A stretch of DNA of 64,000 bases from Ctena decussata (Eukaryota; Mollusca; Bivalvia; Lucinida; Lucinidae), in the NCBI GenBank assembly GCA_963989385.1, contig OZ022501.1:24188602-24252601 (forward strand), in the 5' to 3' direction. Positions 34,905 to 45,154 of the stretch are shown here, piece by piece; position 1 is the first letter of the stretch, and each line of letters opens with the position of its first letter. Under the pieces are notes generated by a model. It ran no database searches. It was given only the letters and a program-made list of their open reading frames with translations, and had not been told where the DNA came from. The translations under genes were made by a program, and so were the position numbers.

Positions 34905-35150
34905 AAACAACAAGCGTTGTTCAGATAAACGGCAGACCGGATAAATGGTTCCAAATGGTTCAAATCAAGAGTTGGACTAAAACAAGGATGTGTTCTGCCA
35001 TCCCATCTTAACAACTTGCTCAAATGATTGGTGTTGTGGAAGAACATGAAGCCGGAAAAGGTCAGTATAGGCGGCAATAGTATTCCCATAGGGCGCACAA
35101 CCTTGAAGGTGGCACTACACTTAAACAAGTTCCATAGCTCACAGTGCAAA
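34905..35150 (+). pseudogene. RTE-like reverse transcriptase fragment
   Basis: Reads 'NGSKWFKSRVGLKQGCVLPS', then a stop shortly after and 'KPEKVSIGGNSIPIGRTTLK'. The 'GxxQGCVLxP' block is the conserved motif B region of RTE-clade (and related) LINE reverse transcriptases, usually GVRQGCVLSP. Only about 80 residues remain. Confidence 0.6.
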
Positions 35151-35561
35151 ATGGGTCAAAGTCAATACACTGCCAATTTTCTCCTGGTCTAAAGTTTCCA
35201 AATTGAGGCATGGCATTCAATAGACTACACCTTTACCTACCAGCAACAGCTAAAAAAGTTTGGGGTTGTGCGGCATATGTTTGACTTATTGTACTTTCAG
35301 TTTTGACAGGCCAGGTTCGCAGTAAATAAATCTCGAAACTTTCAGTGGCACCCCCTGTGTATTTTTCAACCCCTACAAAAATGTAGCAAAACAGCCATGT
35401 AAATAAACTCCATTTTTTATAATAATAAAATCAGCATAACATTCAGAAAAATATTTAACTTTCATAATAAAACCAATCAGGAACCTGCAAATTTTCATTA
35501 CACTCCTGAAAGCTCTCCCACAAAGAGGCGGGGCTTGCATAATGAGCATTTTTTACTGTAG

Positions 35562-35642
35562 TGCAACCTGAATCAACACTGAACACTGAATTCAACGTCA
35601 TGACGTTGAATCAATATTGATTCAACGTTGTGTGCCAGCTGG
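35562..35642. mobile_element. Palindromic MITE of the GTTGAATCAA type, short
   Basis: Centre 'aacgtcatgacgtt' is a perfect palindrome flanked by 'tgaattc' and 'gaatcaa' blocks. The right end is gtgtgccagctgg. Confidence 0.7.
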
Positions 35643-35732
35643 AACTAAACTGCAGTTTGCTGATGCAATTAAGGCTCTTTCTGGGTAGGAGCTTAACTAA
35701 AAATCCTAATTGCTGAAAAGTCCAAATTGATA

Positions 35733-35967
35733 GGGTAAAGTTGGGTAACTTCGGACAGCGGGTAAATTCGGACATATCATTGAAAACAGTAAAAAAAAAA
35801 TGAGACGACTCGTCTCGTCAGGATTTTCACTGTTACCGTGTGCCGTCTCATAAGGATTTTCACTGTTTGCCCAGTTAATATCGTTTTAATTCCAAACAAC
35901 TGACATATAAAGGAAACAATGTCACTGTCCGAATCGACCCGCTGTCCGAATTTATCTGCCTTTACCC
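35733..35967. mobile_element. 235-bp Tc1/mariner-type MITE
   Basis: The left end GGGTAAAGTTGGGTAACTTC and the right end (inverted: GGGTAAAGGCAGATAAATTC) lead into 'ggacagcggg' on both sides. Flanking TA at 35,731-35,732 and 35,968-35,969. The interior has two direct 'aaggattttcactgtt'-like blocks. Confidence 0.85.
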
Positions 35968-36562
35968 TAACAAACAGGGCTAGTGGTACCCTAAGGTAAA
36001 ACAAAGTAAAATGACAGAAACTGAGAACGGAGACAATGTCTAGATTTCATCAATGGCGGGAAAACCATACATCTTAAAACTGGTCCATTTAAAGAAGGCC
36101 TATCTTACAGAGAAGCAATTACCAGGGAGGCGATAGCCTGGCTTCCAGGTTATTCAACTGGGACAATTTTTAACGTGGCTCTTTTTTATTCTGATTTATT
36201 CTGATGGCCAACCATTGTTTCTATGGTAACTCTGCGATTACTTGATGTAAAAAGTATTCCTTGTAGAGTTAGCTTTTTTACAGATATGATTGTAAACACA
36301 AGGACTGGGGCCAGTCTAGGGAAGCGAATGCGATTCTGTTTAAGTTTTCCGTGCGTCTGTCGACTGTTTGTGACAACGGGCGTGTTCGATTGTGCGTTTC
36401 GTGCATCACGATTCTTAAAGTGAAACACCTTTTTTTTTTCTTTTTCTTTTTTTTTTCTTTTTTTTTTTATTCTATGGAAAAGTGCTTCATGCTAAGAAAT
36501 GTGAAGCAAGAAAAAGCAAGTGCCTCACGAGTCTTAGCGTGCTGCACTGATTTTTGTACAGA

Positions 36563-36788
36563 TGAGCTGCGACACGAGAAAACCAACAAAGTGGTTTTGC
36601 GCCCAGCGCAGACTCAGATCAGCCTGGGCATCCGCCCAGTCTGATCAGAATCTTCGCTGTCCGCATGGAGGTGGCTTAGACCCTCAGCTACCCTTTAGAG
36701 TCTGATCAGACTGGGCGAATGCTCATGGCTGATCTGAGTCTGCGCTGGACGCACAACCACTTTGTTGGTTTTCTCGTGTCACAGCTCA
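36563..36788. repeat. Foldback repeat, copy 4
   Basis: Starts TGAGCTGCGACACGAG and ends GTGTCACAGCTCA, with the usual internal inverse blocks and a slightly shortened centre. Its flanks also carry a small inverted pair ('gcgtttcgtgcatcacgatt' near 36,397 against 'aatcgtgaagacacgaaacg' near 36,807). Confidence 0.85.
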
Positions 36789-37262
36789 GATAAAGTGTCA
36801 CGCTAAGAATCGTGAAGACACGAAACGCCCAGCCGAATACTCCCTTTGAGCATAGGCTTAATCTCACATACCTCGAAGTGCCTTTTTCTTGGAAAGGCTT
36901 TCTTCGGCTTACCTTTCTGCCACGTAGATGCAACATCCGGCTTGCAAAAGCAAATGGTTTGTATTTCATCTCAGATTATTAATAAACAATAACATTCCAT
37001 TCCTGGACTTAAATTATACACCTTTCTGAATGTTGTTGCAGAGAAAAAAAATCAAGGAACATTTAAAGAGGATTTATCTAGAGCTTTAGGTCTGTGGTCG
37101 AGCATCAGTGAACGTTTCTACAATATTAATCATCTAAGAAATGAATTTTTGGTCGTCAGTTTTCATCCGGTGATGAAACTAGTCGGAGAAGCTAAAGCTC
37201 TTGAAACGCGCGCTTCACGAAAATTTTTACGACATTGGAATTTTCGCGACGACCACTAGCTT

Positions 37263-37369
37263 TCCCAGCTGGTATACAGTATTGTATCACCACTGAATAA
37301 ACCTTGATTCAACATTATAACGTTTCATCAAGGCTGATTCAATGCTGATTCAATGTTACGTGCCTTGTG
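37263..37369. mobile_element. Palindromic MITE of the GTTGAATCAA type, diverged
   Basis: 'cccagctggtatac' at the left, 'ccttgattcaacattataac' inside, and 'tacgtgccttgtg' at the right. It lies about 310 bp upstream of the secreted-protein start codon. Confidence 0.6.
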
Positions 37370-37676
37370 TAGACTTTTTAAGCCACATATATGTATGCTT
37401 ATTAGTACAGAAAATTGTCAACGGCCATGGTTTGTCTTCAGGCGGGTAATATTGCGCGTGTGTACGCGTCTGACACTATGTATGACATGCACGTTTAAGT
37501 CTCTGTATGAAGCAATCACTAATAATCAAAAAGGTCTTTGAATAAAACGGAATGAAAACCATTTAAAGCACGGTTCCTTTAATCAATTCTTATACTGTGC
37601 CATTAAATAGGAGTGCGGAGCTTCTTCGGAATATATTTGACAGATAGTTTCGAGGGAAGTTCCACGTGCGGAAAGT

Positions 37677-38683
37677 ATGATTTATTTCCCTGTAATAGTG
37701 GCATTGCTGGTTTTGTTCAGGACCAGTTCTTGTTCAGAGGGTGAGCCAAGGTGCTATTCACGGTAGGTATGCACTTTTACCGTAAAATCTTTAATTTTTG
37801 GGACAATTTAAATAATTACCATAATTGTCCTAAAATGAAATAGTTTGGTTTTGCAATGCACCCAGCAGGCACATGACGTTGAAATGACGTCGTACTGACG
37901 TCGATGCGACGTAATACGTCGCATCGACGTCAGTATGACGTCATTTTAACGTCATGTGCCTGCTGGGCAGTGAAGTGTCCAAATGATGCAGACGGAATTT
38001 CAAAAAGTGTAGGCACTGATCGGACTGCTCCTTAACCAGTTTAATCTGGGCCTGCACGGCTTGATGAGATCTGTCTAAAAAACTTATATTTGCGGTATTA
38101 TCATCATTAGTGTCATTTTGTTTTAGCCCTTAAAGCGCCAAAAAGCAGACGACAAAATTTACGTCTGCAGAATTTCAAAAAATGTTTCGTCCAAGCGATA
38201 TCATATTGAGAATTCGAGCACTAGAGGGCAAACAGTATAGATTCAGATGAGCCACCTCATCTGGATCTACACTGTTTGCAAATTTAACTGTTTTAATTTT
38301 TGGCGCTATAAGGGTTAATGCAGACGGAAAAGAAGGATCTCCGTAATAACTTTCTCTGCAGGAAGGTTTTGACGTGCTTGTGGGATGCGTCGAAAAGTAT
38401 TGCATGAAAACTCATGACTGATCCCTATATTCGACTTATACATGTAACAAGAATGAACTAGCAAAAATGCGTGCGTTCGTGGGTACGTGTAAGCGTGTGT
38501 GTGTGTGAACATGGCGGAGTTGGTGATGTGAGAAGAGAGAAGAGTAAGAAGGGTGTAGTTGGGTATGTTGGGGTATAGAATGCACTGCGGTTGCTTGCCA
38601 GTAGGTTGAACTTTTCCTGTGTCGATAACGTGGAAATTAAAAACAGTTTGCCTTTATCCTACCGTTGATATGATTCGGCTTTG

Positions 38684-38720
<37 letters not shown>

Positions 38721-39200
38721 TTTGTCCTGTTTTCAGTGGCAGATATTTTGCATGGAAATAAATGGGGGACTAGAAGTGTAGATGATGGTAAGTCGTTACT
38801 AAGATTTCATAGGCATTTTAGCAAAATTGTGCTGCTGGCATAAAACATTTTCATTGAAGGTGCATGATACACCTCCAAGTTTTCCGGCCATCTTTTCGAA
38901 GGGAAACAACTTCTCTGGCTTCGTGTTCACTACCTTGAATGATGAAAGCCTTTCAAATTGGGTCTACTCTTAAATGAAAAAAAAATGCTCCTTAGGGAGC
39001 AAATTCTTTCTTTTAAGAGTTGATCTCCATATCAAAAGGAGGCTGAATTGCAATTTGGAGATATGTTTCTTCTGAAGGTGTTTCCGTATACCTTAACAGG
39101 TTTGGCTATGAAGAAAAGTTGATGGAAAAGGCAGTGAAGAATGATATCCAGATGAAGGAGGTCATGAACAGGGTTGAAAGAAATCAAATGGATGTCGAAG
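37677..39200 (+). CDS. N-terminal part of a secreted coiled-coil protein (two exons)
   Basis: Exon 1 (37,677-37,762) begins at the ATG and encodes MIYFPVIVALLVLFRTSSC followed by SEGEPRCYS, a classic signal peptide with likely cleavage near residue 19. It ends in phase 2 before a gtaggt donor. Exon 2 (39,100-39,200) follows an 'accttaacag' acceptor, completes an Arg codon, and reads FGYEEKLMEKAVKNDIQMKE then VMNRVERNQMDVE up to a gtaagg donor in phase 1. The 'C-Y/S-R-F-x-Y-E-E-K-L-x-E-K' block after the signal peptide is one I associate with secreted bivalve proteins that continue into a coiled coil and often a C1q domain. That is pattern recall, and no C1q exon was found here. A 'attaaata' box about 70 bp upstream of the ATG could be promoter-like. 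Later exons were not identified, so the gene is partial. The first intron is about 1.3 kb and holds two repeats. Confidence 0.7.
37861..37967. mobile_element. CRE-core palindromic MITE, intronic, 107 bp
   Basis: Starts CCCAGCAGGCACATGACGTT and ends with the inverse. The interior is a chain of gacgtc palindromes including 'gcgacgtaatacgtcgc' at the centre. It is nearly perfectly self-complementary and sits about 100 bp into the intron of the secreted-protein gene. Confidence 0.9.
38123..38318. repeat. 196-bp inverted-repeat element, intronic
   Basis: 'ttagcccttaaagcgccaaa' at the left and the imperfect inverse 'ttggcgctataagggttaa' at the right. The interior 'cctcatctggatctacactg' resembles scraps at 50,545, 45,250 and 47,550. 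Low coding potential. Confidence 0.6.
38685..38719. repeat. (TTA)n microsatellite
   Basis: About 11-12 uninterrupted ATT/TTA units just before a splice-acceptor-like sequence at 38,736. Confidence 0.95.
38737..38787 (+). other. Splice-bounded 51-nt candidate cassette with an in-frame stop
   Basis: A pyrimidine-rich 'gtcctgttttcag' acceptor and a strong gtaagt donor bracket exactly 51 nt. Spliced between the two coding exons, it would introduce TAA after eight codons. It is therefore not a normal coding exon of this gene, but could be a poison exon or chance. Confidence 0.3.
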
Positions 39201-39284
39201 GTAAGGTCTAAGCCCAGGGGCGTAGTGAGTGGCAATGTTTATGATACGCACAACCAGGTTTTATACTCCATGAGGGGAAATGTA

Positions 39285-39605
39285 GGTGGGGGTATCCCCT
39301 AGGATATTTCAAATTGCCATGTCAGTTGGCAGCTGCTCTATTGTATTGAAGTTTTGTCCAACTAACAATATTTCGGACTGTAAATACGCACTTGCGTTTT
39401 GAAATTCTGATGATATTTCAGGCTGCAAATACGCATGTGCGTTTCGAAATGTTGTCAATACCCAATGTCGGAAATCTAGGGGTTTACTCCCCTAAGATAT
39501 TTCATATTGCCATGTCAGTTGGCTGCTGGTACATGTATTGGCAGTGTGCCCAACTGACGATATTTCAGACTGCAAATACGCAGGTGCGTTTTGAAATTTT
39601 GTTAA
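39285..39605. repeat. Two copies of a roughly 200-bp tandem repeat
   Basis: 'ccctaggatatttcaaattg' / 'ccctaagatatttcatattg', 'gccatgtcagttggc' and 'gcaaatacgca' recur in order at about 39,290-39,440 and 39,490-39,605. An 88-residue frame at 39,392-39,658 is produced by the repeat. Confidence 0.65.
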
Positions 39606-40005
39606 TTCGAGTCAGTTTGCACATGAAACTTCTAACTTTCGAGGCAGTTCAGGCATGAAGGGGAGCTGAAGAATGTGCCATTCGCAGCCAGAGCCAATGA
39701 TGATCACTAACTAGACCTCGATGGGACAGACCACAGACATAGGTGGTCAGGATCGAAACTTCCCCCAAAAGATTCCCTCCACAAGGCTCAACTAACCGTC
39801 ATGCAATTAAAGAGGGAATCAAATGAGCTGTTAGATGTAGCCGTGATTAAACACTACTGTGCATTCAGTCTGTCGCGTAACAACAATTATTCTAACCTTC
39901 ATTTTTGTATCGCATTATAATCCAAAAAAATCATCAGGTTTACCAACCTTGTACCCGATATTGAGCCGTCTCTTGGTCAGGGGGAGAGGAAAATAGGATA
40001 GACAA

Positions 40006-40010
<5 letters not shown>
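39606..40010. other. Stretch without a recognised gene
   Basis: I looked here for a phase-1 continuation of the secreted-protein gene and found none with a convincing acceptor and open frame. Confidence 0.35.

Positions 40011-40043
<33 letters not shown>
40011..40043. repeat. Poly(A) tract of 33
   Basis: An uninterrupted A run. It could be the 3' tail of a retroposed sequence on the + strand, but no recognisable body precedes it. Confidence 0.9.
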
Positions 40044-40044
<1 letters not shown>

Positions 40045-40146
40045 ATCCCGCACATGCTACAAGCACTGCCGGCCATTGCACTTCTTTAAGAATTCAAAGA
40101 GCAAATTTCAAAAGCCGGATAACCATTTCTGACAGTCTTGTGTACG

Positions 40147-40345
40147 GATAGATGACTTGCATTTTTACGTTCTTTTCAATAGTATTTCAGTCATATCAGG
40201 ACTGTGAGAGATTGATAATGAACGGCTATGTACAATGGAACCCCGTTTACAATAGGAAAGATTCTCGACTCAAGCGGGGCTCGAACCCGGGTCCGCTAGA
40301 TCAGTAGGTCAGCGCTAAACCCACTTAGCTACCGGGGCCACTCAG
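40147..40345 (-). mobile_element. tRNA-derived SINE (second family), well preserved head
   Basis: On the - strand the head is ggccccggtagctaagtggg (box A region) with CGGGTTCGAGCCCCGC (box B matches GGTTCGANYCC). A body with 'aacggggttccattgtac' follows, ending 'cagtcc..atgactgaaatac' and 'acgtaaaaatgcaagtcatc'. The same family is at 17,185-17,372 and 54,352-54,545. Confidence 0.8.
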
Positions 40346-42229
40346 TAAATCTTCTTGTAAATACATCCGCCACCATAATTATGTCTTAAGTTCAAATGTC
40401 CACTGTGTTAAACCCTGTCAAACGTAGATTGTAAATCTATCTTACACGAGTGGTCATTTCATATGAAATGACCACAAGTGCGAGATTCTATTTATCACAT
40501 GACCTTTTAAAATTGTATTTTAACGCCTTCAACCTAACATTATTTTCGAGAAAACGCATTGTTGACAGGGACGTTGTCAGTGACGTTACGTGTACGCGCC
40601 AAAGAGTTATTACACGTGCGGTAATAAGATTTTATATTTACATTCTCGGTGCACTTATTTTAAAGCCCCATAGTAAACCATTAGAACGTCATGTAATTTA
40701 TACTTCAATAACTACATCGTTCATTCGACATCACATAACGTTAAGTGACGTCAAAATAATCATGGTTCTCTACATCTGATTGGACGTATGCGCGTTATGA
40801 CGTCGTTAACGCTGTTCCGCTATTTGTAGAAAAACGGCGTATAAATGTTTTTCTGCTTCAAAAGTAGCCCCTAACGCAAATTTGTGGTCAAGTATTGAAG
40901 AAAAGAATGTCAATATATGAGCCCGTCCAGATAGAAATCGACCTTATGACATAAAAAATCGATTTTTAGGTTTTCTGTTATCTGAATGCGCATGCCATTA
41001 TAGAACAAAAAGGTAAAAACTGTATGAAGTTATCTAGATTATTAAGGATGTTATGGCAGTTTTAAACATACTGGTATCTAATGAAATTTGCCAGAATTAA
41101 TAACGTTACGTGACGTCGCGTTACACTGTTATGGATAACGCCATTATCAATGTTTTCACTTGAAATGCATATCATTATTATTAACGTTAACACAGCAAAC
41201 ACAGGTAATCAGTATGAGTAAATTTTCCCGTAACGAAGCTCTAGACTTTGGTCCCACCCTGGGACATGCCTCTTGAGAAAGGTAGAAAGGATGGAAAGGC
41301 TTTGAACCAGGTAAATGTCATACCAAGTATGATCCCTTTACCTCGAATGGTTATCAAAAAATATATTTTCCGAAGCAGCTATAACAAGAAATAAACTTAT
41401 TTCGGACTGACCGTCGTGCTTAAGTACTGCCGTTCGCACGTATACTGACGATCCGGAAACTTTATACCTCAGGTGCTCCTTTGGCTTCGAGTGCATAAAG
41501 CAAAAAATAAACAAAACATACCTTTAGATATTTTGAAATACTTCAACTGTTTCTAAAGATGAGTAAGCAATTAATTTTAAGTCTGTCATTTCTTTTTAAT
41601 AAAGCAAAGAATTTGTTTCTGTGCAAGAGTCCTTCAGCAGCATTTTACCTTTAAGAGTAGAGCGCATTTATGCAGAGCTACGTCCCAGGAAGCATAAAAG
41701 AAAGTAACAAAAGTTGTTTCCCTTTGTAAAAAAGGTGGGAAAACATACAAAAGTGGCATATGCCACAAGAAATATCACTTCTTCTTTGGAGCATCTGTTC
41801 ACCATAAAATTAACCAGGCCCAAAGGTCTAGTGGACTCAAAGACACTGATGCAAAGGCTGAGTTTATTAATTTTGCATACAAATAATTGCATGCATGTTC
41901 TCTATTAAAGTCTCCATATTCCTATCAGTTGAAACATTGCCTAAACAAAATTCGTTTTGAAAAGCAGTTCAACATTCATGACTGGTGACAAAATGTGGGT
42001 TGATGAGCATATACTGTGCCAGATAACTGGGAAAAAGTACAGCGAACATAATTTTGAAAACTGTCTAACTGCTCCGCAAAACACAATTTCTTGTTCTAGT
42101 TTCCCGCCCAGCAATGCAATATAAACCACGGTAAGACAGTAAATGGGGTTCCAGGCTTGTACGTTGTATTTTTACCATTTTGTTCAAGCTAAAAAACTCA
42201 CTCGAAAGGAGGTAATTTCAGTTGCCAAC
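40346..42229. other. Stretch without a recognised gene; CRE-like sites frequent
   Basis: A 109-residue frame at 40,450-40,779 starts in a palindrome and lacks a domain. Several TGACGT(C/T) words occur at about 40,570-40,810 and 41,100-41,120. Overlapping short frames on both strands (41,668-41,908) show nothing recognisable. Confidence 0.35.
40450..40475. repeat. Perfect 26-bp palindrome
   Basis: Each 13-base arm is GTGGTCATTTCAT, meeting its exact complement at the centre ATAT-like junction 'catatg'. Confidence 0.9.
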
Positions 42230-42310
42230 TTAAAAGCTGAAGACAGGGCAAGGTGGAAAGGGATTGTTTCGAAGTCATCTGTGGTGATGGGATAGAATAG
42301 AATAGAATTA
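42230..42310 (+). pseudogene. Extreme C-terminus and tail of an RTE-like LINE
   Basis: Reads 'AEDRARWKGIVSKSSVV' and ends with the microsatellite-like 'gatagaatagaatagaatta'. It matches the end of the RTE relic at 23,016-23,400. Confidence 0.75.
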
Positions 42311-44049
42311 CTTAAAAGACTCATAATTTTTCCAACCTTTCTATGTAAAACTCATTTACGTTTTATTACGAGTTCCCCCCTCCCGCTTTTCCACATCCAC
42401 ACCTATGCCAGCTTTTGGTTAAAATGGATTTCTTGGTCAAATAGGCGTCTCTTTAGAAAAGGTATGTAATCTTATATTTTCTGTGTCCGTAACAAAAGTA
42501 AAATCGTTACTATGGTATTAGGTACGGACTTTGAGTTACCAAACCGCGGAAAAGCTTTACAAATCACAATTTTAAACGAAAGTAAAATATCGTTTTTTTT
42601 TTTTTTGTTTGTTTATAATTTGTTAATTTATTTTACAAATATAACTCACTAATCACCAGCAAAATAAACAGGGAAAAAAGAAATATAAATTTAAAACTAT
42701 ATAAGCTTAAGGAAAAACAACAACACAAAACAACCAGACGGACTTTTGACTTAAACTCGCAATTTTCATCTCATTGGACAGGGAATTGTAAGTAGATCAA
42801 AATGGTTTAGGATCGCCGAAAACTGTGTTAAAATTGGAAAGCGTTTTGTCTTCCACCATTTAGAGACATTAAGGTTTAGATGACACTTCTTTATGCCGCC
42901 CTTTGCCGTTTGTCACCTGGCATTCGTCATCGCTGACAGGCAGGAGAGGATTGACTGATTGATTGTTTTAGGCTTAACGGCCCTTTGAGTCAGTACTTCA
43001 GTCTATATCGGGCAGTCTCCCAGAGAGAGGAAGAAAGAAGAGAAATGATAGACCTGAGAAAAAAATGTCCAAACAACGCTCACCAGCACCTACTGCAGGC
43101 ACAGTAGGCCCTTGCCCTGCAATGTTCCACCCCGGCACTGGAGGAGAGGAAAAAGTCGTATTGCAAATTTACCTTCGATCTGGCAGTCTGTGGTATAGAA
43201 AACAAGCAATGCATGAAAACTTGAAATTGCTTTTACCCAAGATTTTATCTACATTTTTTCGCTGTCTTGCAGTTTAAATTGAAAAATTGTAAACAATGCC
43301 AGTGAATGCATGAAAATGCTGACGCTGTTTGTATACATGTACCTACACAAAGCTATATGCTTGTTTTTTTTCGGTTCGGGATTTTACTTTTGATATTGAT
43401 AATATAGTTATTATTATTATTATTATTAAATATCATTATTATCATTATTATTATTATTATTATTGTTGTCCGAGATTGAAAAAGTATTTTCGCTCGATCA
43501 AAGCTGAAAATTCATGAACATGAACTAAAACGGGACCAGAACTACCGCCAGTATCAAGCATTTTTACGCATCTGCGAATAAAATATTTTTTTTCAACTTA
43601 TTAAATTCGGTAATAAACGCAAACTGCAATTTACGTGATGCATAAGGCTCCAAAGAATCATATTTCTGGATCCCTGGCAACAAATATGCGGCTACGGTAG
43701 TCTCCCACACTATTAACATTCATATAAAAGTTGAATCATATGCCGTGCAGTGGGAACGCAGACTCATCACATTTGAGTAAATCATTTTCTGAGCGGTCGT
43801 CTACGCACAAAGAAATAATCCCTTTTTTTCGCCGGAAAAAAATGGCGGGAAATTTTGAACAGAAACAGTCCCAAAATAATGCTCGTTTGATAAGATATGC
43901 AGTCATAATTTTCCAACGGACCAGATCAGAATGAAATTTGATGTTTTGTTATTGAAATCAGACGCATATCGGTACCTCAATGCAGTTTGCACACCCAAAA
44001 CAACGATCACAGTTTGACAACCGTTTTTCAGAAAAGTTAAACCCTACGA
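42311..44049. other. Stretch without a recognised gene; microsatellites
   Basis: 'ggcttaacggccctttgagt' near 42,971 followed by a 'cctactgcaggcacagtagg' stem (43,087-43,106) looks like part of another mollusc SINE body, but no head is visible. A TTA/TCATTA microsatellite runs at 43,408-43,464. Confidence 0.35.
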
Positions 44050-44230
44050 CAGTACCCCAAAGTTATTTTGCAAAGAAAATTGTCCCAAAAACCAAATTAG
44101 ATGCCATTATAACTGACTGGTAGTTCATACATTCGACCGTCTTTTAGCGTGGTATATCTTCGGGAGAAAGTCTATTTAGTTTGAAAATCGATAATGAAGT
44201 TGGTCATTTTTACGTATACATGGCACGTGC
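44050..44230. repeat. Dispersed repeat copy, paired with 48,190-48,365
   Basis: Shared ordered phrases: 'gttattttgcaaagaaaatt', 'gtcccaaa', 'gggagaaagtc', 'gaaaat' and 'tgaagttgg'. The two copies are in the same orientation 4.1 kb apart. Confidence 0.65.
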
Positions 44231-44760
44231 GTTCGTCAACACACAGACATTTTTTTCAGCTGGAACGACTTGAGGAGACCGACTGTTTCTTCATTTATGG
44301 TATAGTAAAGCTTGTAATCATTTAGCATACTGTGAATTTATTAAGATTTTGCGTTTGTCTGTCTGCCTGCGATTTTTTTGGCTTCTGAATTTAGGCTACA
44401 CGCCGAGAACGAGAGAAAGCAAAACAAACACACTGGTCAACCACAAAGTTTGACAAACGAAGAAGCCACAAGACATGTCGCCCCATCTTCAGGTGACAAC
44501 TCGCCCCAGATTCTAAGAAAACTCCCCCAGACAACTTCCCCCAAGATAACGCGCCCCACATTCTGAGACCACTCGCTCTTCTAAAGAATTCTGTCCCGAA
44601 CGACGCCATCCCCCCCCCCCTACCCCCTCAACACACACATACCATTTCAGAAGTCATCCAACAAAAATTACAAGAGACAGGTTGTCCTTCCTCATAAATC
44701 TGCCAAAACCCTGTCCCGCTAGGCGCTAAGGGACCGACCGACCGACCATTTGATATTCTT

Positions 44761-44806
44761 GGGGGGGGGAGGAGTGGGGGATTGGGGGGGGGGGGGGGGG
44801 GGGGGG
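44761..44806. repeat. G-rich homopolymer tract
   Basis: Long G runs broken by 'aggagt' and 'att', with G-quadruplex potential. Proline-rich frames on the - strand (44,628-44,910) are artefacts of this tract. Confidence 0.9.
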
Positions 44807-44960
44807 GCTGGTATATTTTTCGAAAAAAAACCCTGTCTTTGGAAGAAAAAATATGCAAGTAAAAAATAAATCAGCTCATAAGGGGATTTCAAAAAATAAT
44901 CTGGCCTCAAAAATCAGTGAAAAAAAAATATCCTGGCTCCACCCAAAATTTCCAAAAAAA

Positions 44961-45104
44961 GAGTCTGGGCCCTGCACTTTTGGTGGGAAGATAGCAACTG
45001 CCTACCTACCCACCAAAATTCACCTTACCCCTGAGTCTGGACCCTGCACTTTTGGTGGGTAGATAGCAACTGCTTACCTACACACCAAAATTCACCTTAC
45101 CCCT
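44961..45104. repeat. Tandem duplication, 72-bp unit
   Basis: Two near-identical copies starting 'gagtctgg' at 44,961 and 45,033, each containing 'ctgcacttttggtggg' and ending 'caccttacccct'. C-rich and A-rich runs follow (45,100-45,154). Confidence 0.85.
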
Positions 45105-45154
45105 CCCTCCCCCCCCACCCCCGCCCTCCCCCCCCCCCCCCAAAAAAAAAAAAA

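Noticed and set aside
38737..38787. Second coding exon of the secreted-protein gene
   Set aside because: In the phase required by exon 1 it contains a TAA after eight codons, while direct splicing to 39,100 gives a coherent protein. Reported instead as a possible cassette.
44628..44910. Proline-rich protein on the - strand
   Set aside because: Created by a long G homopolymer tract on the + strand.
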